DNA of 64,000 nt, taken from positions 847,080 to 911,079 of the forward strand of contig NC_043740.1 of NCBI RefSeq assembly GCF_004337985.1. The letters are read 5' to 3'. Below the pieces are notes generated by a model. It was not told where the DNA came from, made no database searches, and was given only the letters and a program-made list of their open reading frames with translations. Origin of the DNA: Pyricularia pennisetigena (Eukaryota > Ascomycota > Sordariomycetes > Magnaporthales > Pyriculariaceae). Both the position numbers and the translations under genes were made by a program. This document shows, piece by piece, positions 35,374 through 48,218 of the stretch (positions are counted from its first letter, which is position 1; the number at the start of each line of letters is the position of its first letter).

Positions 35374-37721
35374 TGTTACGATTAAGGTATCGGGTAACCT
35401 GTTCTTAGGATAAAGTACAGTGGGTTGAAGCAATTGAGCGTCTTAATTTGGGTAACTGGGGTTCTCAATAACTGGGGTGAAATTATAATCGATTCCTGGG
35501 TAAATAATAAATTGGATATAAGTTAATTACTGTTAAACAATCCTAAACTAAGCTTTATTTACGTGGTTATAAGCGTGTTTTATATCAATTATATTTTTAA
35601 ATATAATCTCTCCGAATCTGTTTAATTTATAATTCCCAGTCGAGGTTTTACAAATCAACCGAAATTACCTTTTTAATGGTGACGTGCTATTACGTAATTG
35701 GGTTTTATATAATCCCGTTTCCTACCGGTCGGTGTTTTTTTGGTCGGGTGTCGTTGAAAGGGGTGTAACCCCGTTTGGCCTCCCTGGTATCGGCCAATTA
35801 TTTGGGCGTAATATTAGGTTTCCTTTCCCTTGGCCAAATCCCTTTAGTTTTTCAATAATTCGTTCTCCTTTAATCCTGGTTTCGGGTTATATGTTTTTTT
35901 TTGCTAATTTCGTTACGCTATATTTAATCCCGTAGTTAAATCGAAATTTGTTCGTTCGTCGATAGAACGTCGCCACGTGTTTTTTGCGTTTTTTTTCCTT
36001 TTTTTGTGGATATAAGTTTTTGTTTTTATTGTAAATTTCGCGGTATAATGCGTTGCGCCGTTTTACCGCAAAGTTCCTTTCGTTATATCGGATACTTTCG
36101 CGTTAACCGTTTTAATTGCGATATATTGGGTGTTTTAAATGTTTAATTGCGCAATTTTGGTCGGTAGCACTTAAAAGTCGACGTTAAAATGGAGGTTTTA
36201 AAGGAAAATATTTTGGTGGAGCAGTAAAACATTTAGGAAAAATAGTTAAAGCTTTTTAGTTTGTAAAAACAAAAAGAATTGTGATCTAAAAAAATAATGC
36301 GGACTATTTTTCGCGGAATTAACGATTTAAAGGACTTGGATTGGGTGGAACGCGAAAAGGTAAAATAGGAGGAGCGGCGGCGATTAGCCGAGGTATTTCC
36401 CGAAATGTTTTTGGAATAGCTTTTTCCGGATTCCAATTTTCCCTGGGATTCGTCCTTTTTAATAGGTTTTTTAAATCCTTTTTTATTGGATAAAATAAGT
36501 ATTTTTGCACAGCATTAAAATGGTAAATTGCTTTATTCGTGTTTTTTAATTTATAGTATGTGTTAATTTGCTTTGTAAATTCGTTTGGTGGTATGGTTTC
36601 GAATCCTGGTCGATTTTTAATTTTTGGGAATAATAGGTATTGATCTTTTAGATCGTCCTTTTTTTTGGGTAATTTTTTGGCAAATCCAATTCCTAATAAC
36701 ATTAGCGAGATAGTTCCTAATAATTATGGAGGTGGTTAAAGGGTTCCCAAATATTTTTTTCGTATCCATAATTTTCCCATTTAACAAAATATTTTATTTT
36801 ATCGTGGTTGCGTTTGTGGTCCAGTATTCGTTCGACGTCGTATGTTTTTTTTGCGTCGATTTCGATTATTTTTTATATATTAGTACCAGGTGGTGCTGGT
36901 TCCAATAGTAATACGTGGAACGTTGGGTGAATGTTTATAATTCCTGGTAATAATAATTTATAATTGGTTTCGCTGATTTTTTTATCGATTTTAAAAGGTC
37001 CAAACTTTTTAAAATTAAATTTGCTATTTGGTCGTTGTATTTTAATATTGCGTCGAATAAAATAAACGTTATTTCCCTCCTGGAAAAATGGTCTTTTTAT
37101 CCGATATTGGTTGGCGTATTTGGTTATTTGTTCTGTACGAATCCTAATTTTTGTTGGAGTTTTTGGTGGAATTTTCGTAATTCGCTTATTTTTTTGTCGG
37201 TTCGTGGGGCCTCAATCGTGGTTTTTGGTTTTTTGTATACGGTAGGATTAAACTCGTAGTTGGTATAAAAGGGGGTTATTTTAGTATTTTTATTTTTTAA
37301 ACTGTTGTACGCAAATTGTGCTGTGGGTAATAATTATACTAGATTATTCTATTTGTGGTTTACATAGCATTTTTAATACTGTTTTAATGTTTAATACGCT
37401 CGTTTTATTTATCCGTTTATTTGTAAGTAGAATGTTTTCAATCATTTATAATTGGTTTTTAGCTATTTTATTAAACATTTCCAAAGTTTTAATGTAAAAA
37501 ATTCATTTCTGTCCGTAATAATGTTTTTTGGAAGTTCGTAATTATTAACAATTATTTGTAAAAAATATTTAAGCGATTTTTTTGGCGTTGCTATGTTTTT
37601 ATAGGGAAGGGAATAGGCATATTTGGTAGATTTGTCCATTATAATTAATATACTATTATATTCGGTTTTAGTAAATACTTTGTCGGAAAAATGTAATTTG
37701 ACGATAAAATTCATCGTAATA
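35374..37721 (-). mobile_element. G3: 3' part of a Ty3/gypsy element, minus strand
   Basis: The LTR at 35374-35813 (TGTTACGATTAAGG to GCGTAATA) is preceded on the minus strand by a purine-rich GGGAAAGGAAACC tract, so it is a 3' LTR. Upstream lie integrase C-terminal and chromodomain-region remnants (36319-37260) and the integrase core start (37463-37714). The element is cut at 37,721 by a copia-C LTR. Confidence 0.8.
36319..37714 (-). pseudogene. G3 integrase and chromodomain-region remnant
   Basis: 37463-37714 reads MNFIVKLHFSDKVFTKTEYN and then SILIIMDKSTKYAYSLPYKN, the gypsy integrase core around its second catalytic Asp. 36319-36702 contains YYKLKNTNKAIYHFNAVQK and ENWNPEKAIPKTFREIPR, similar to the region at 40548-41075 in G2. 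Stops separate the pieces. Confidence 0.7.
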
Positions 37722-38364
37722 TGTTAATTATATGCGTTATTTAGCATGTAATGGGTCCACTCTTATTTGTATATAACCCACAGTAGATAGTGCCGAAGTG
37801 GGGCTGTTGGGGCTGTCGGATTTTCTATTATATTTTGTATTGCAGGAGTTGCGATTCAAAGTATCTGCGAGTGGGGTTTCACCCTGTACCGTGTTTAACA
37901 CCCACCCTGCATTTACGAATCAGCTACCCTGTACCGGGTTGAAATTTTCACCAAATTAGCAAATCAGTGCGAACCCAGAAATGGTAGGTATGGAAATAAG
38001 GGTGTTTTTTCAATAACGCATACGAAATGATTTTTCGGAAAATCGTGTGCGGCACCGGAACCCTTTGCGGGGTGCGGACCCCCACTTCGATGTCGGAAAG
38101 TATATAAAGAAAATAAAACAAAATCCCCCCCACCAATAAATTAAATTCATAAATCCCAAAATTAGTAAACCATTTTAGTGAACAATTTAATGCATTTAAG
38201 CCCTATAATTACAGGTTTTTACAATATAATTAGTACCACGCCGCACCTAGGCTAATACCTAAACCCTTGTTAGCAACTCATATTGTGAACAGGTTATAAG
38301 CCCGGAAAGGTTTTAGCTTGTGCATTAAAGTGCATTTTGCATCGCTGGAAAACCTGAAGTTTAG
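37722..38364 (+). mobile_element. Copia-C 5' LTR with primer-binding site and leader start
   Basis: The LTR runs 37722-38291 (TGTTAATTATATGCG to TATTGTGAACA). GGTTATAAGCCCGGA follows at 38292-38306, and 58 bp of leader match the copia-C leader. Element A7 then interrupts it. The sequence beyond A7 is gypsy, not copia, so the rest of this element has been lost. Confidence 0.8.
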
Positions 38365-40222
38365 TAGTCTCAGTGCTCAGACTAGACCCCCTGCTTCGCA
38401 GTGGGGACCGAGCGCTCCATGTACCTTTCAGCCACATGGCTTTTCGACCAATTACATTGGCCGAAAAGATCGCGCTCGTTCTAGTCTGAGGACATTTTGT
38501 CGCATTTCGCCGTTCATAGCGGTACCACCAACGATAATTTGTCGCGTTTCGCCGTTTATAACGGTATTATTAATAATATATTTAATGTTACGATATCGTT
38601 AATAGTTATTTTATTAATATAAGGATAATTTGTGGTATTTTGCCGTTTATAGCGGGTGTATACAATATATTCGCATTATAATGGCAAAAGAAAATGGTGT
38701 ACCCATAACATATGGGTAAATATTCAAATAAAAAAACAAATAAAAATTATAAAAATATACAGTAGATTGCGTTAAATTCATTGGAGTTTGTTAATTATTC
38801 GAATGCCGGCCGCGTTTTAATAGCTACTGTATATGGAAAGATATTAAAATATTGAATAAGATTTGTAATTTTTCATTATATTCAATTTTTATTTTAAATA
38901 ATGGTATATAATATGAGCTCTGGTTGAAATTACAGTTTTTAAAGCTTAGTAGACCTAGCACAGCAAAGTGCATGCAATTATCGATTAAAACAAAAGTTTT
39001 ATTAATATATTTATATAAATTAACAATTTGTTAAAAAATTAAATAATTTGCGCAAATATTGGTAGAATGAAAATATTTTTGATTGGTGCACTCCTTTATT
39101 AGTTTGTTAATAACTTTTACATTAGTTTTCTTTTTATAAATTTTATTTAATTAAATAAAGCAAAAAATATAAAAATAACACAAATCTGGCATTTTTTATT
39201 ATAAAAAAATAAAAAGGGCCGGTATTGTAGATCGGGTTTTACGTTGACGTTTATTTATATACACAGTCCACCTTTACAGATTTTGGTTTTATTAATGTTA
39301 AAATTGTTAAAAATATAAAAACATTTCGATTGCAAAATATATATAAAATTGGATACACTTTACCTATCCGCATATTGAACGGCTAAAATAATTAGATATA
39401 CGTACCAAAATGAAGTGTTATATTAAATATATATATGCCACCCCCCACGTGCAAAAACCCCAAAATTTGGCTGCAAAACAAAAATGATATAAAATTAATT
39501 AAATAAAGCAAAAAGATTTATAAAATACACATTTAGCATTTTCTTTTATTAAACAGTTTTCAAAACCGATATAATAGGTTGGATTGTATCTGGACGTTTC
39601 TTTATATACGTAATCGAATTTCTGAAGTTTTGGTTTTATTATCGTTAAAATTGGTAAAAGTATAAACGAGTTTCGATTGTAAATTATATATAAAAAAGTA
39701 TATACTTTGCCTATCCGCTTATTTAACTGCTTATATAATGTGGTATATGCACCAAAATTTAATATAATAATATATAAAACCCTCCACGTGCAGAAATTAT
39801 AAAATTTGGTCAAAAATTAAAAATAATATTAAAAAAAATCGAAAATCGAAAAAAATATCGAAAAAACAGTACCGCCATGAACGGATTAAGGGCAGGTGGT
39901 ATCCAATTCGGCCATTACAACAGATAAAAAAATCAATCGAATCGCTGCTAATAGCGGTATTAAACGCTATTTTCAACGATATTTTATTTTTTCAATATTG
40001 TACGTGGTTGTGGAATAATAAAGGAGTTTCGGTTAAAAAAAGGCCAAAAATACCGCCATAAACGGCGAAAATCGACAAATTGTCCTCAGACCTGAACCAA
40101 AGCGTTCTTTGGATGGACCCACAGGTACATTGCAAAGCCGCAATTGAGCCACGAAGTGGAGCGAAGCGAACGGAGTGGATTAATTGTGGAGCTTTGGGCT
40201 TCAGGGATGAGCCCTGAGACTA
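38365..40222 (-). mobile_element. Element A copy A7, full length
   Basis: 1858 bp from TAGTCTCAGTGCTCAGACTA to GGGATGAGCCCTGAGACTA. The flanks are GAAGTTTAG (copia-C leader) and CCATATCTA (gypsy G2), which do not match. Either it recombined with another copy or one side was deleted. The CACGTG-containing subterminal motif (CCACGTGCAAAAAC) recurs inside, as in the other copies. Confidence 0.85.
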
Positions 40223-40510
40223 CCATATCTAATCGAATTAACAAATTTCGCGGTCGTTCATCCACCGCTCGTCGCAACGATTTGCTTTATGTGCTTCTTT
40301 TTTTGGCGCTCGAAATGCTTTTTTATTCTGTTTGCGAATCGCAAAAAATCGCGAAATACGCTGTATCACCTCGGGATTTCTTTCGTTGTATCGAATATAC
40401 TCGCCTGGGTCGCTCGCGATACGATATTATGGGTATTGCCCGAAAGCAGCTCCATCGTTTGGCCGTTCAACATTCCAAGCTGGATACCGACGTCGAGGCT
40501 TAAAAATTGC
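40223..40510 (-). pseudogene. G2 3' tail with unusually little RIP
   Basis: This stretch has balanced GC and retains CpA and CpG words, unlike the rest of G2. The minus strand resembles the gypsy region between chromodomain and 3' LTR seen mutated at about 35,940-36,200 in G3 (RGDTAYFAIFCDSQTE against a degraded counterpart). A plus-strand frame to 40503 also runs through it, starting inside element A7. I consider that a shadow. Confidence 0.45.
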
Positions 40511-40547
40511 GGTTATTAAAACGGGAGTAAAAGTTGGCGGTTAAGCG

Positions 40548-42660
40548 TCAAAAACTCTTACGTTTAAAACACCAGAAAAAAATGTGGTTTAAAAGAATAA
40601 TAAAAGCGGTTCGTCGTGGGATTAATAATTTGGAGGAATTGGATCGGGTGGAGCGTGAGGAGGCAAAATAGGAGGAGTGACAACGATTGGCCGAAATCCT
40701 TCCTAAAATGTCCCTGGAATCGCTTTTTCCGGATTCCAATTTTGCTTGGGATTCGTCCTTCCCAATAAATCTTTTAAATCCGTTTCTATTAAATAAAATA
40801 AATATTTTTTGCGCAGCATTCGGTCGGTAAGCTGCTTTGTTCGTATATTTTGGTTTGTAATATATGCTGATTTTTTCCTTTGTAAATTCTTTTGGTGGTG
40901 TGGTTTCGAATCCTGGTCGATCTTTAGTTTTTGGGAATGGTAGGTAATGTTTTTTTAAGTCGTCCTTTTTTTGGCTAACTTGTTCGCAAATCCAGCTTTT
41001 AATAATATTGGCGGAATAATTGCTGGTAATTTTGGAGGTGGTAAAAAGGTTCCCAAATATCTTTTTCGTATCCATAACTTTCCCAGTTAATAAAGTATTT
41101 TGTTTTGCTATGGTTACGTTTGTGGTCCAGTATTCGTTCGACGTCGTACGTTTCTTTTACGTCGATTTCGATTATTTTTTATTCACTGGTACCGGGTGGT
41201 GCTAATCCCAATAATAATACGTGGAACGTTGGGTAAATTTTCATAATTCCTGGTAATAACAATTTGTAATTAGTTTCGCTAATCTTTTTGTCGATCTTTA
41301 AAAATGCAAATTTTTTAAAATCAAATTTACGGTTTGGTCGCTGTATTTTAACATTACGTCGAATAAAATAAGCGCTATCTCCCTCCTGGAAAAATGATCC
41401 TTTTATCAAATATTAATTAGCGTGTTTAGTCATTCTTTTTCGTACAAATTCCAATTTGTATTGGAGTTTTTAATGGAATTTTCGTAATTCGTTTGCTTGT
41501 TTGTCGGCTCGTGGGGCCGTAATCGTGGTTTTTGGTTTTCCATATACCGTAGGGTTAAATCCGTAATTGGCGTAAAACGGGGTTATTTTGGTATTTTTAT
41601 ATTTTAAACTATTATATATAAATTGTATTATAAATAATAACCGTACCCAATTATCCTATTTATAATTTATATAATATTTTAAATATTCTTTTAATATTTG
41701 GTTTGCTCGTTTTATTTACCCCTTCAAATGTGGGTGGAATAATGTGGATAATTTATGGTCGGTTTTTAGCTATTCTATTAAAAATTTCCAAAACTTTAAT
41801 GTAAAAGGTTTGTTTTTGTCCCTAATAATGTTTTCTGGAAGTCCGTAGTTGCTAACAATTACTCGTAAAAAAATAGAAGCGATTTTTTCGGCGTTGCTAC
41901 TCTCCTTACAAAATAGGAAATAAACGTATTTAATAAATTTGTCCATTATTACCAATATACTATTATATTTAATTTTAATAAATAATTTTTCGAAAGGTGG
42001 TAATTTAACGATAAAATCCATTATAATGGCTTACCAGGCCTTATTAGGGGCTGGAAAAGGTTGTAGGAACCCGTAAAACTTATATTTGGCGGATTTGCTT
42101 TTTGCGCAAAATTCGCAATCCTTAATAACTTTTCGTATTTTTTATCGTATTCCTTTAAAATTATAATGCTATTTTAACCGTTTCCATATTTTGGAAATTC
42201 CTTAATGTCCGTGGGTTTTACTTCCGTAAATTCTCCGTATTTCTTTTGGTGTAATTACCGTATTAATCGTTATAAAATTTCGGTAAACTGGGAAAAGGTT
42301 TCCGTTATCGTTTGTCGCGAAAACTTTCCGTATTTCCTCGGATACTATATTTTTGTAACTTGGTCTTTTGCTAAAGGCGTTGGCCTTACCATTTTCTATT
42401 CTTTTTCGGTAAATAATTTTAAAATGGAATTCTAATAAAAAATTTACCCATTTAATTTGTCGTTTGTTCAACATTTTGCTAATAGTAAAATAGGTGAAAT
42501 TTTTATGGTCCGTATAAATTAATATTTCGTATTTAATTCCGGATAATTGTAATTTCCATTTCTCGAATGCTCCGATAATAACCATAAATTCCTTATCGTG
42601 GATTTGGTAATTAAATTCTAATTTATACAGTTTTTGTAAAAAAAAGGCGTAAAAGTGCAA
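40548..42660 (-). pseudogene. G2 RNase H, integrase and tail remnants
   Basis: 42202-42660: RNase H with HDKEFMVIIGAFEKWKLQLS and IYTDHKNFTYF. 41770-42021: integrase core, MDFIVKLPPFEKLFIKIKYN then SILVIMDKFIKYVYF and NYGLPENIIRDKN. 41179-41409: integrase C-terminus, FFQEGDSAYFIRRNVKIQRP followed by MKIYPTFHVLLLGLAPPG, the classical gypsy GPY-type region. 40548-41075: tail with KDRPGFETTPPKEFTKEK. Frames are broken by stops. Confidence 0.8.
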
Positions 42661-42725
42661 ACGTCCTTTTTATTTCGTTGGTTAAATTATCCTCCGATTG
42701 CATAATCGGATACGTCGGTTTCGAC

Positions 42726-43396
42726 AGTGAACATGGCTAGCGCAGGGCTAATTATATTAGCCACCCTGCATTATTTTATAACGGCTAGCACGGGCTAGTT
42801 TTATTAGTCACCCTGCATCGAATAAATAAATAAATAACAAATAAAACGTATACGCGTTTATTATACACAGAAGGCTTTATATATCACGTCTTTGTTCATA
42901 GTTTCAACAACAAAACAAATACGTTATATATAACTTAGCTTAGTGGTATAATGCACGTACCATAATCTATATCATATATACGTTGTTGAAGCGCGTGGGT
43001 TCGAATCCCGTTGTGGTCGCAGATTTTCTGTGCATGCATAAGCACAATAGGCCGTTAGGCTTAATGGGCCGCTAGGCTCAATAGGTCGGCAGGTCAGTCA
43101 CATGAATAAGGCCAAATCATGTGACGTGACCCCGCATTCCGGACATCCGGATCGAAGATCTGCACCTACGGATTCGAACACGTAATTCACAACTTAGCTT
43201 TAGATTCATCACCTTTATTATTTTTATAACCTTTATCGATTTAACGATTTAACGAATCGATTGTGCAACAATATTTTATTTTCATTACCCGTTAGCAGAC
43301 GGTTATCTGCCACTTTAACGTTCCATTAACCTTATACGTAATCCACCTTTCCCCGCGTTTGAAATTAAGCTTATTTTATTTCGTAACCTTTTTGCA
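42726..43396 (+). repeat. 5' LTR of copia-B
   Basis: Starts AGTGAACATGGCTAGCGCAG (first base changed from the consensus T) and ends TTTTTGCA. It contains the tRNA-like segment at about 42,950-43,020 and a second, opposite-strand TTCGAATCC-like box at about 43,165-43,180. Confidence 0.85.
42948..43021 (+). other. tRNA-like pol III box region inside the LTR
   Basis: TTAGCTTAGTGGTATAATGC fits an A box, and GTGGGTTCGAATCCCGTTG, about 65 bp downstream, fits a B box with a T-arm-like stem. ACGTA and TACGT can pair between them like an anticodon stem. No matching acceptor stem is present, so it is tRNA-derived rather than a working tRNA gene. It is conserved in all five LTR copies in the window. 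Confidence 0.6.
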
Positions 43397-43411
43397 AGTT
43401 ATGAGCCCGGA
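43397..43411 (+). other. Copia-B primer-binding site, half-tRNA initiator Met type
   Basis: AGTTATGAGCCCGGA directly follows the LTR. GTTATGAGCCCGG is exactly complementary to the anticodon arm of fungal initiator tRNA-Met, not to a tRNA 3' end. This matches the half-tRNA priming known for Drosophila copia. Confidence 0.7.
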
Positions 43412-43860
43412 TTAGCTGATACCAACGAAATCGATACCAATACCATTAAATCCATCGATTATTTTTCAGCCCTATTTCGGATTAACCCGAGCTTTATACC
43501 ATTCAATAGTTTTACTCACGCTTTATCCAACAGTATTATTGCCGAAACCGGAATCGCACGCGCCGTCGAAAAAACCCGACCGTTATATTTCACCCTCTTA
43601 TACCTACCTATATACCTCAACAAACATTCGCCTATATTTTCACCGCTATCCGTCGTATCGATGCGAAACCTATACCATCCGAAAGCCTTTTTTAAAACCT
43701 ATCCAATCGAATAAGCCTTTCGACCCTAATTCCGACCGTTACCGAGATACAATACAAATAAAAAAGACCTTTTATTTAAACTGGTTACCTTCGATATAAT
43801 GGTAAGCCTGAAGGGCACCGAGAAATTTACGTTATTTGGGTTATTCGTGCTTAAGCGGCC

Positions 43861-46263
43861 TTGGAAGTGAAGGGATTCGTATGTATTTTGGAGCAAAAGG
43901 AGGGAGTTATTATTAGCCTCGACGCTAATAATAACATGCAACCCACTGGCATCCCTAGTGGTATCCAAAATGGTATTATTAATAATAATAATAATAATAC
44001 TTTTGAACGTTTGGATTATACAAACAAAAGGACGCTGGCTTTAGCCTTTATAAAATCATGATGCGATAATAAACCTTTTTTACATATAAAAAAATGCATT
44101 TCTGCGTACGAAACCTGGAATAGATTAAAAAATATATATAATCCTGAAGGCTATATTTCGGGCTTCCTTTTATCAAAAGAGTTTTATTCGGCCGTTCCAA
44201 AATCGCTTAATAATATTGAGGTTTATTTGAATAAAATAAAAGAGCTATATTTAGTTTTGAAATTTAAAGGTTTAATTACTCAAAATAAGGTTATTATAAC
44301 CTGGGTATTAAATATTTTAAATTAAAATTGGACCTTTTTTGCACAGAATATTATCCAAAAACTACGGTATAATTCAGATAAATATACGGTAGATTTACTT
44401 TTTGCCAATATTTTAGATGAATGCCGTGGTGAGGATAATATTAATAAATATTATACCGTATCGTTGAATGAACTTTGAACTTTTAAGGAGGTAAATAACA
44501 AGGTAAACTTTTTACCCATTAATAATTATAATAATAACTACCCCAATAACGGGAATAAAGCTGATAAATTGAATTTGGGATACTACTGTTTTACAACGTT
44601 TGTTCCAAATTTAATTTATTTTGATTTTAATTCACATATTTTATTGCACTCTACTACAAAGTCGTCCAATTTTATTATAGACAGTGCAGCAACAATTTAT
44701 ACATATTGCCATATACAATATTTAACAGACGTTAAAAATATAGATACGATTGTAAAATGGGGTAATGCTTCCCATTTAAATATAAATAAGATGGGAACTA
44801 TAAAAGTCAAATTTAACGATACAGGTATAACAGAAACCATAAATAACGTGTCCTATGTACCAGAATTTGGGTTCAATATACTTTCTGTTGCACAATTACA
44901 TAACTATATTATAACCTTTATAAACAATAAAGTAATAGTGATACATAAAGATTATAAACATAAAATAACAGAAAGTTATAAAAATAATGGGCTATATATT
45001 CTACATACCCAAGTTGTGGAAAGTAATTTTATATTGCATGCGGAAGAAAAGTCGAATAATAACGATATTTCTTCCAATACAATATATAAACTACACGTTA
45101 AATATGAGCATATAGGGTTAACACCCCTATCACAGTTAATAAAGATAAATAAAATAAAGATATCCAAAGACGATATATATAATTATAATAAATATACGTG
45201 TGAGATTTGCTTAGTTGCAAAATCCAATCGGAAAATAAACAGGACTTTTGCAAATATTATAAATTATAATATATTAGACAGAATCCATTCCGATTTAGGT
45301 GGACCCATAAATCCACCCACGTATAATTATTATAAATATTACATAACGTTTTTGGATAAAAAGTCACGTTATTTACGTGTTGCATTGTTAAAAACAAAGG
45401 CTGATGCCCTAGAGGCATTTAAAATATATAAGAAATAAATGGATAATAATACCGTTAATATCAATGGTAAAAGAACATTAAAAGAGTTTTTTACCGATAA
45501 TGGAGGCGAATATATAAGTAACCAATTTAAAATTGCGTTACAGAATAACGGTATTATACACCATTCCACGCCTGTATATACAAAAAAGCCAAATGGGTTA
45601 ATAGAACGTATAAATTTAACCCTATTTAATAAGGTTAGGGTTATGCTATTTAATAGCAAAGCACTTAACTATTTATGGGGTGAGGTTTTATTAGCCGCTA
45701 TATACCTATATAATAACACCCCACATACGGTTTTAAATATGCAGACACCAGCCAATATATTTCACAACATGAGTGAAAATAATATAAACAATAATGCAAT
45801 TCACGTAAATAACTATATACAATTTTGGGGATATATTATTTACTATAACGATAACCATAATAAAGAAAAGCTCGAACCTCGCAATAAAACTAGTATTTTA
45901 ATAGGTTTCACACCTAATATAAAAATATATAAGATATGGGACCCATATAAAAGGAAATGTTTCCTGGTTAGAGATATTACCTTTGTAACGGATAAATTTT
46001 ATCCACATATAAGCAACGAAAATACTAATATAAATAATAATAATATTAACGAGGTCGACTTCTCTTTACCAGATTTCGAGGTAAATCCAGTAAATAATAC
46101 AAATATAAATAAAAATAACGTTGATATAAATAATATTAATAACGTTAATAAAGCGAATAACGTTAATAATGCTAATAAAAACAACGCTGTTACCAATAAC
46201 AATGATCCCCAAGCAGCTAACAATTGGTTTATAAAAATAAATATAAAAAATAAACCCCAATAA
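43861..46263 (+). pseudogene. Copia-B gag, protease and integrase
   Basis: Gag starts near 43,861 and reads NTFERLDYTNKRTLALAFIK, with stops at about 44,059 and 44,323. The frame from 44569 to 45438 holds the protease active site (NFIIDSAATIYTYC), the integrase zinc finger (HVKYEHIGL, CEICLVAK) and the first Asp (RIHSDLGGPI). After one TAA, 45439-46263 continues with the second Asp (FFTDNGGEYISNQF), the Glu (KPNGLIERINLTLF) and an Asn-rich linker at its end. All three integrase catalytic residues are still encoded; only stops between blocks disable it. Confidence 0.85.
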
Positions 46264-46379
46264 ATTCTGCAGAATATAAGATATATAATGACGTTTTATT
46301 TACGATACGTGATATTAATAAATCGTTAAAATTTAATTTTAACGAAGATAATTACGTATTAATAACAAATTCGTTAATA

Positions 46380-48156
46380 GAACCGAATACCTATAAACAA
46401 GCCATGGAAAGCCAAGATTGGGAAAATTGGCTGCAGGCTTGCAAAAACGAAAATAATAGCTTAATAGAATCCAATACCTTTACTATAACGGATTTACCTC
46501 CAAATAAAATAGTTATACCTGGGCGCTGGGTTTTTGAAACAAAAAAACCTTGAATAATATAAATAATGTTCGTTTTATTACGGATATTAAAAAACGGTAT
46601 CGTTATAAAGCCAGATGGGTAATACAGGGATTCCACCAAATTATGGGTGTTAATTACCTGGATACTTTTTCTACAATTTGTAGAACAGAAACCTGGCATA
46701 TACTTATAATGCTAGCATTACATAAAGGGTGGTACGTGATTCAATATGACGTTAAGAACGCGTTTTAACACGCAGATATCGATACCGAAATATATATAAA
46801 ATTACCTACAGGGCTATATATAGATAAAAAGTATATAAATAAAGTGGGTAAATTAAATAAAGCCCTGTATGGTCTAAAACAAGCGCCTAGACTTTGGTAT
46901 AAATACCTTACCAAAACGCTGATAAAACTAGGTTTTACTGTTTTCCCATACGACGAAGGCGTATATATAAACCAAGATAATAATAGCCAATTTTTTGGCA
47001 TTATTATGGTTTGCCACGTCGACGATATTTTGGCATTTAATGCTGATTTATCGTTATTGAATATTTTTTATAAAAGATTATCCAAATATATAAAAATAGA
47101 ATGTATAGGACCTGTGTCCAGTTTTTGGGGTAACAGGATAATTATAAATAAAAACAATAAAACCGCTTTTATTAGCCAGGAAGATTATACCAATAAAATA
47201 TTGAATAAATTCAATATTATAAATAACGAAAAACCTTCTACCATTCCGGGGGTACCAGGTTTGAATTTGATATAAATAAACATAAAGCTACAAAAGAGGA
47301 AATCAAAGATCTCCACCAAAAAGTAGGCTTATTATTATATTTAGCAATAAAAAGCCGCCCAAATATAGCATACTGCACGTGCCTAACCGCCAGGTTTATG
47401 GCTAATCCTGGGGCTGAACATTTTAAGATTTTTGAAAATGTTTTTAAATATCTGCTAAAAAATTCCACTTTTGGCCTACAATATAACGTTAATAATATAT
47501 CCCAACATAGCGTTAACAGTAACGGATCCAATAAAAATAACGTTAACGAAAAATTAATAAATAATATAAATAATATAAATAATATAAACCTGCAAGATAA
47601 AAGCCAGAAAAATAACGATAACATATTATTTATTAAGGGATATATAGACTCTGACTGGGCTAACGACCTAAATTAAAGACGTTCCACTGTTGGATATCTA
47701 TTTAGCCTGTCCAACAGGTGTAACATAAATAACGATAACAATATAATAAATTGGATTTCTCAACTTTAGAAAACGGTAGCTTTATCGTAGACTGAAAATG
47801 AATATATAGCTTTACGGGATGCCGTTAAAGAAGCCATATATTTAAATGATATGCTAAACTATATAAATAATAATCTAAAATTGGGTTTCAACATTAAAAC
47901 CCCTTTAATTTTAGTGGTTAATACGTTTACCATAAAACTCGCGGAAAACCCGGAATTTCATAAAAGATCTAAACATATCGATATAATATATCATTTTAAC
48001 CGCGAAGCTATAAATATTAATGTAATTAAGCTCAAATATATACCAACTAAATTAAATACAGCTGATTTTCTAACGAAATCAGTACCCGGACCTTTGCATA
48101 AGGATCTATTGTCCTACGCAAATGTTAATAACGGTGCAGAAAATAACGATAAATAA
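46380..48156 (+). pseudogene. Copia-B reverse transcriptase and RNase H
   Basis: 46550-46768: ARWVIQGFHQIMGVNYLDTF and MLALHKGWYVIQYDVKNAF. 46844-47275: LNKALYGLKQAPRLWYKYL and VCHVDDILAFNADL, the catalytic VDD variant of YVDD. RNase H at 47640-48156: GYIDSDWAND, STENEYIALRDAVKEA, and the C-terminal HIDIIYHFNRE with PTKLNTADFLTKSV. Stops (for example after KNAF at 46766, and at 47273) interrupt an otherwise recognisable protein. Confidence 0.85.
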
Positions 48157-48218
48157 ATAAAACGTATTCACTCGATAATTTGTTTATTATTTTATATAAT
48201 AAATAAATTACGAGGGTA

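Noticed and set aside
40144..40503. 119-aa plus-strand protein
   Set aside because: It starts inside element A7 and runs across the junction into gypsy G2, so it cannot be an original gene.
42948..43021. A functional tRNA gene
   Set aside because: A and B boxes are present but no acceptor stem pairs, and the copies lie inside LTRs.
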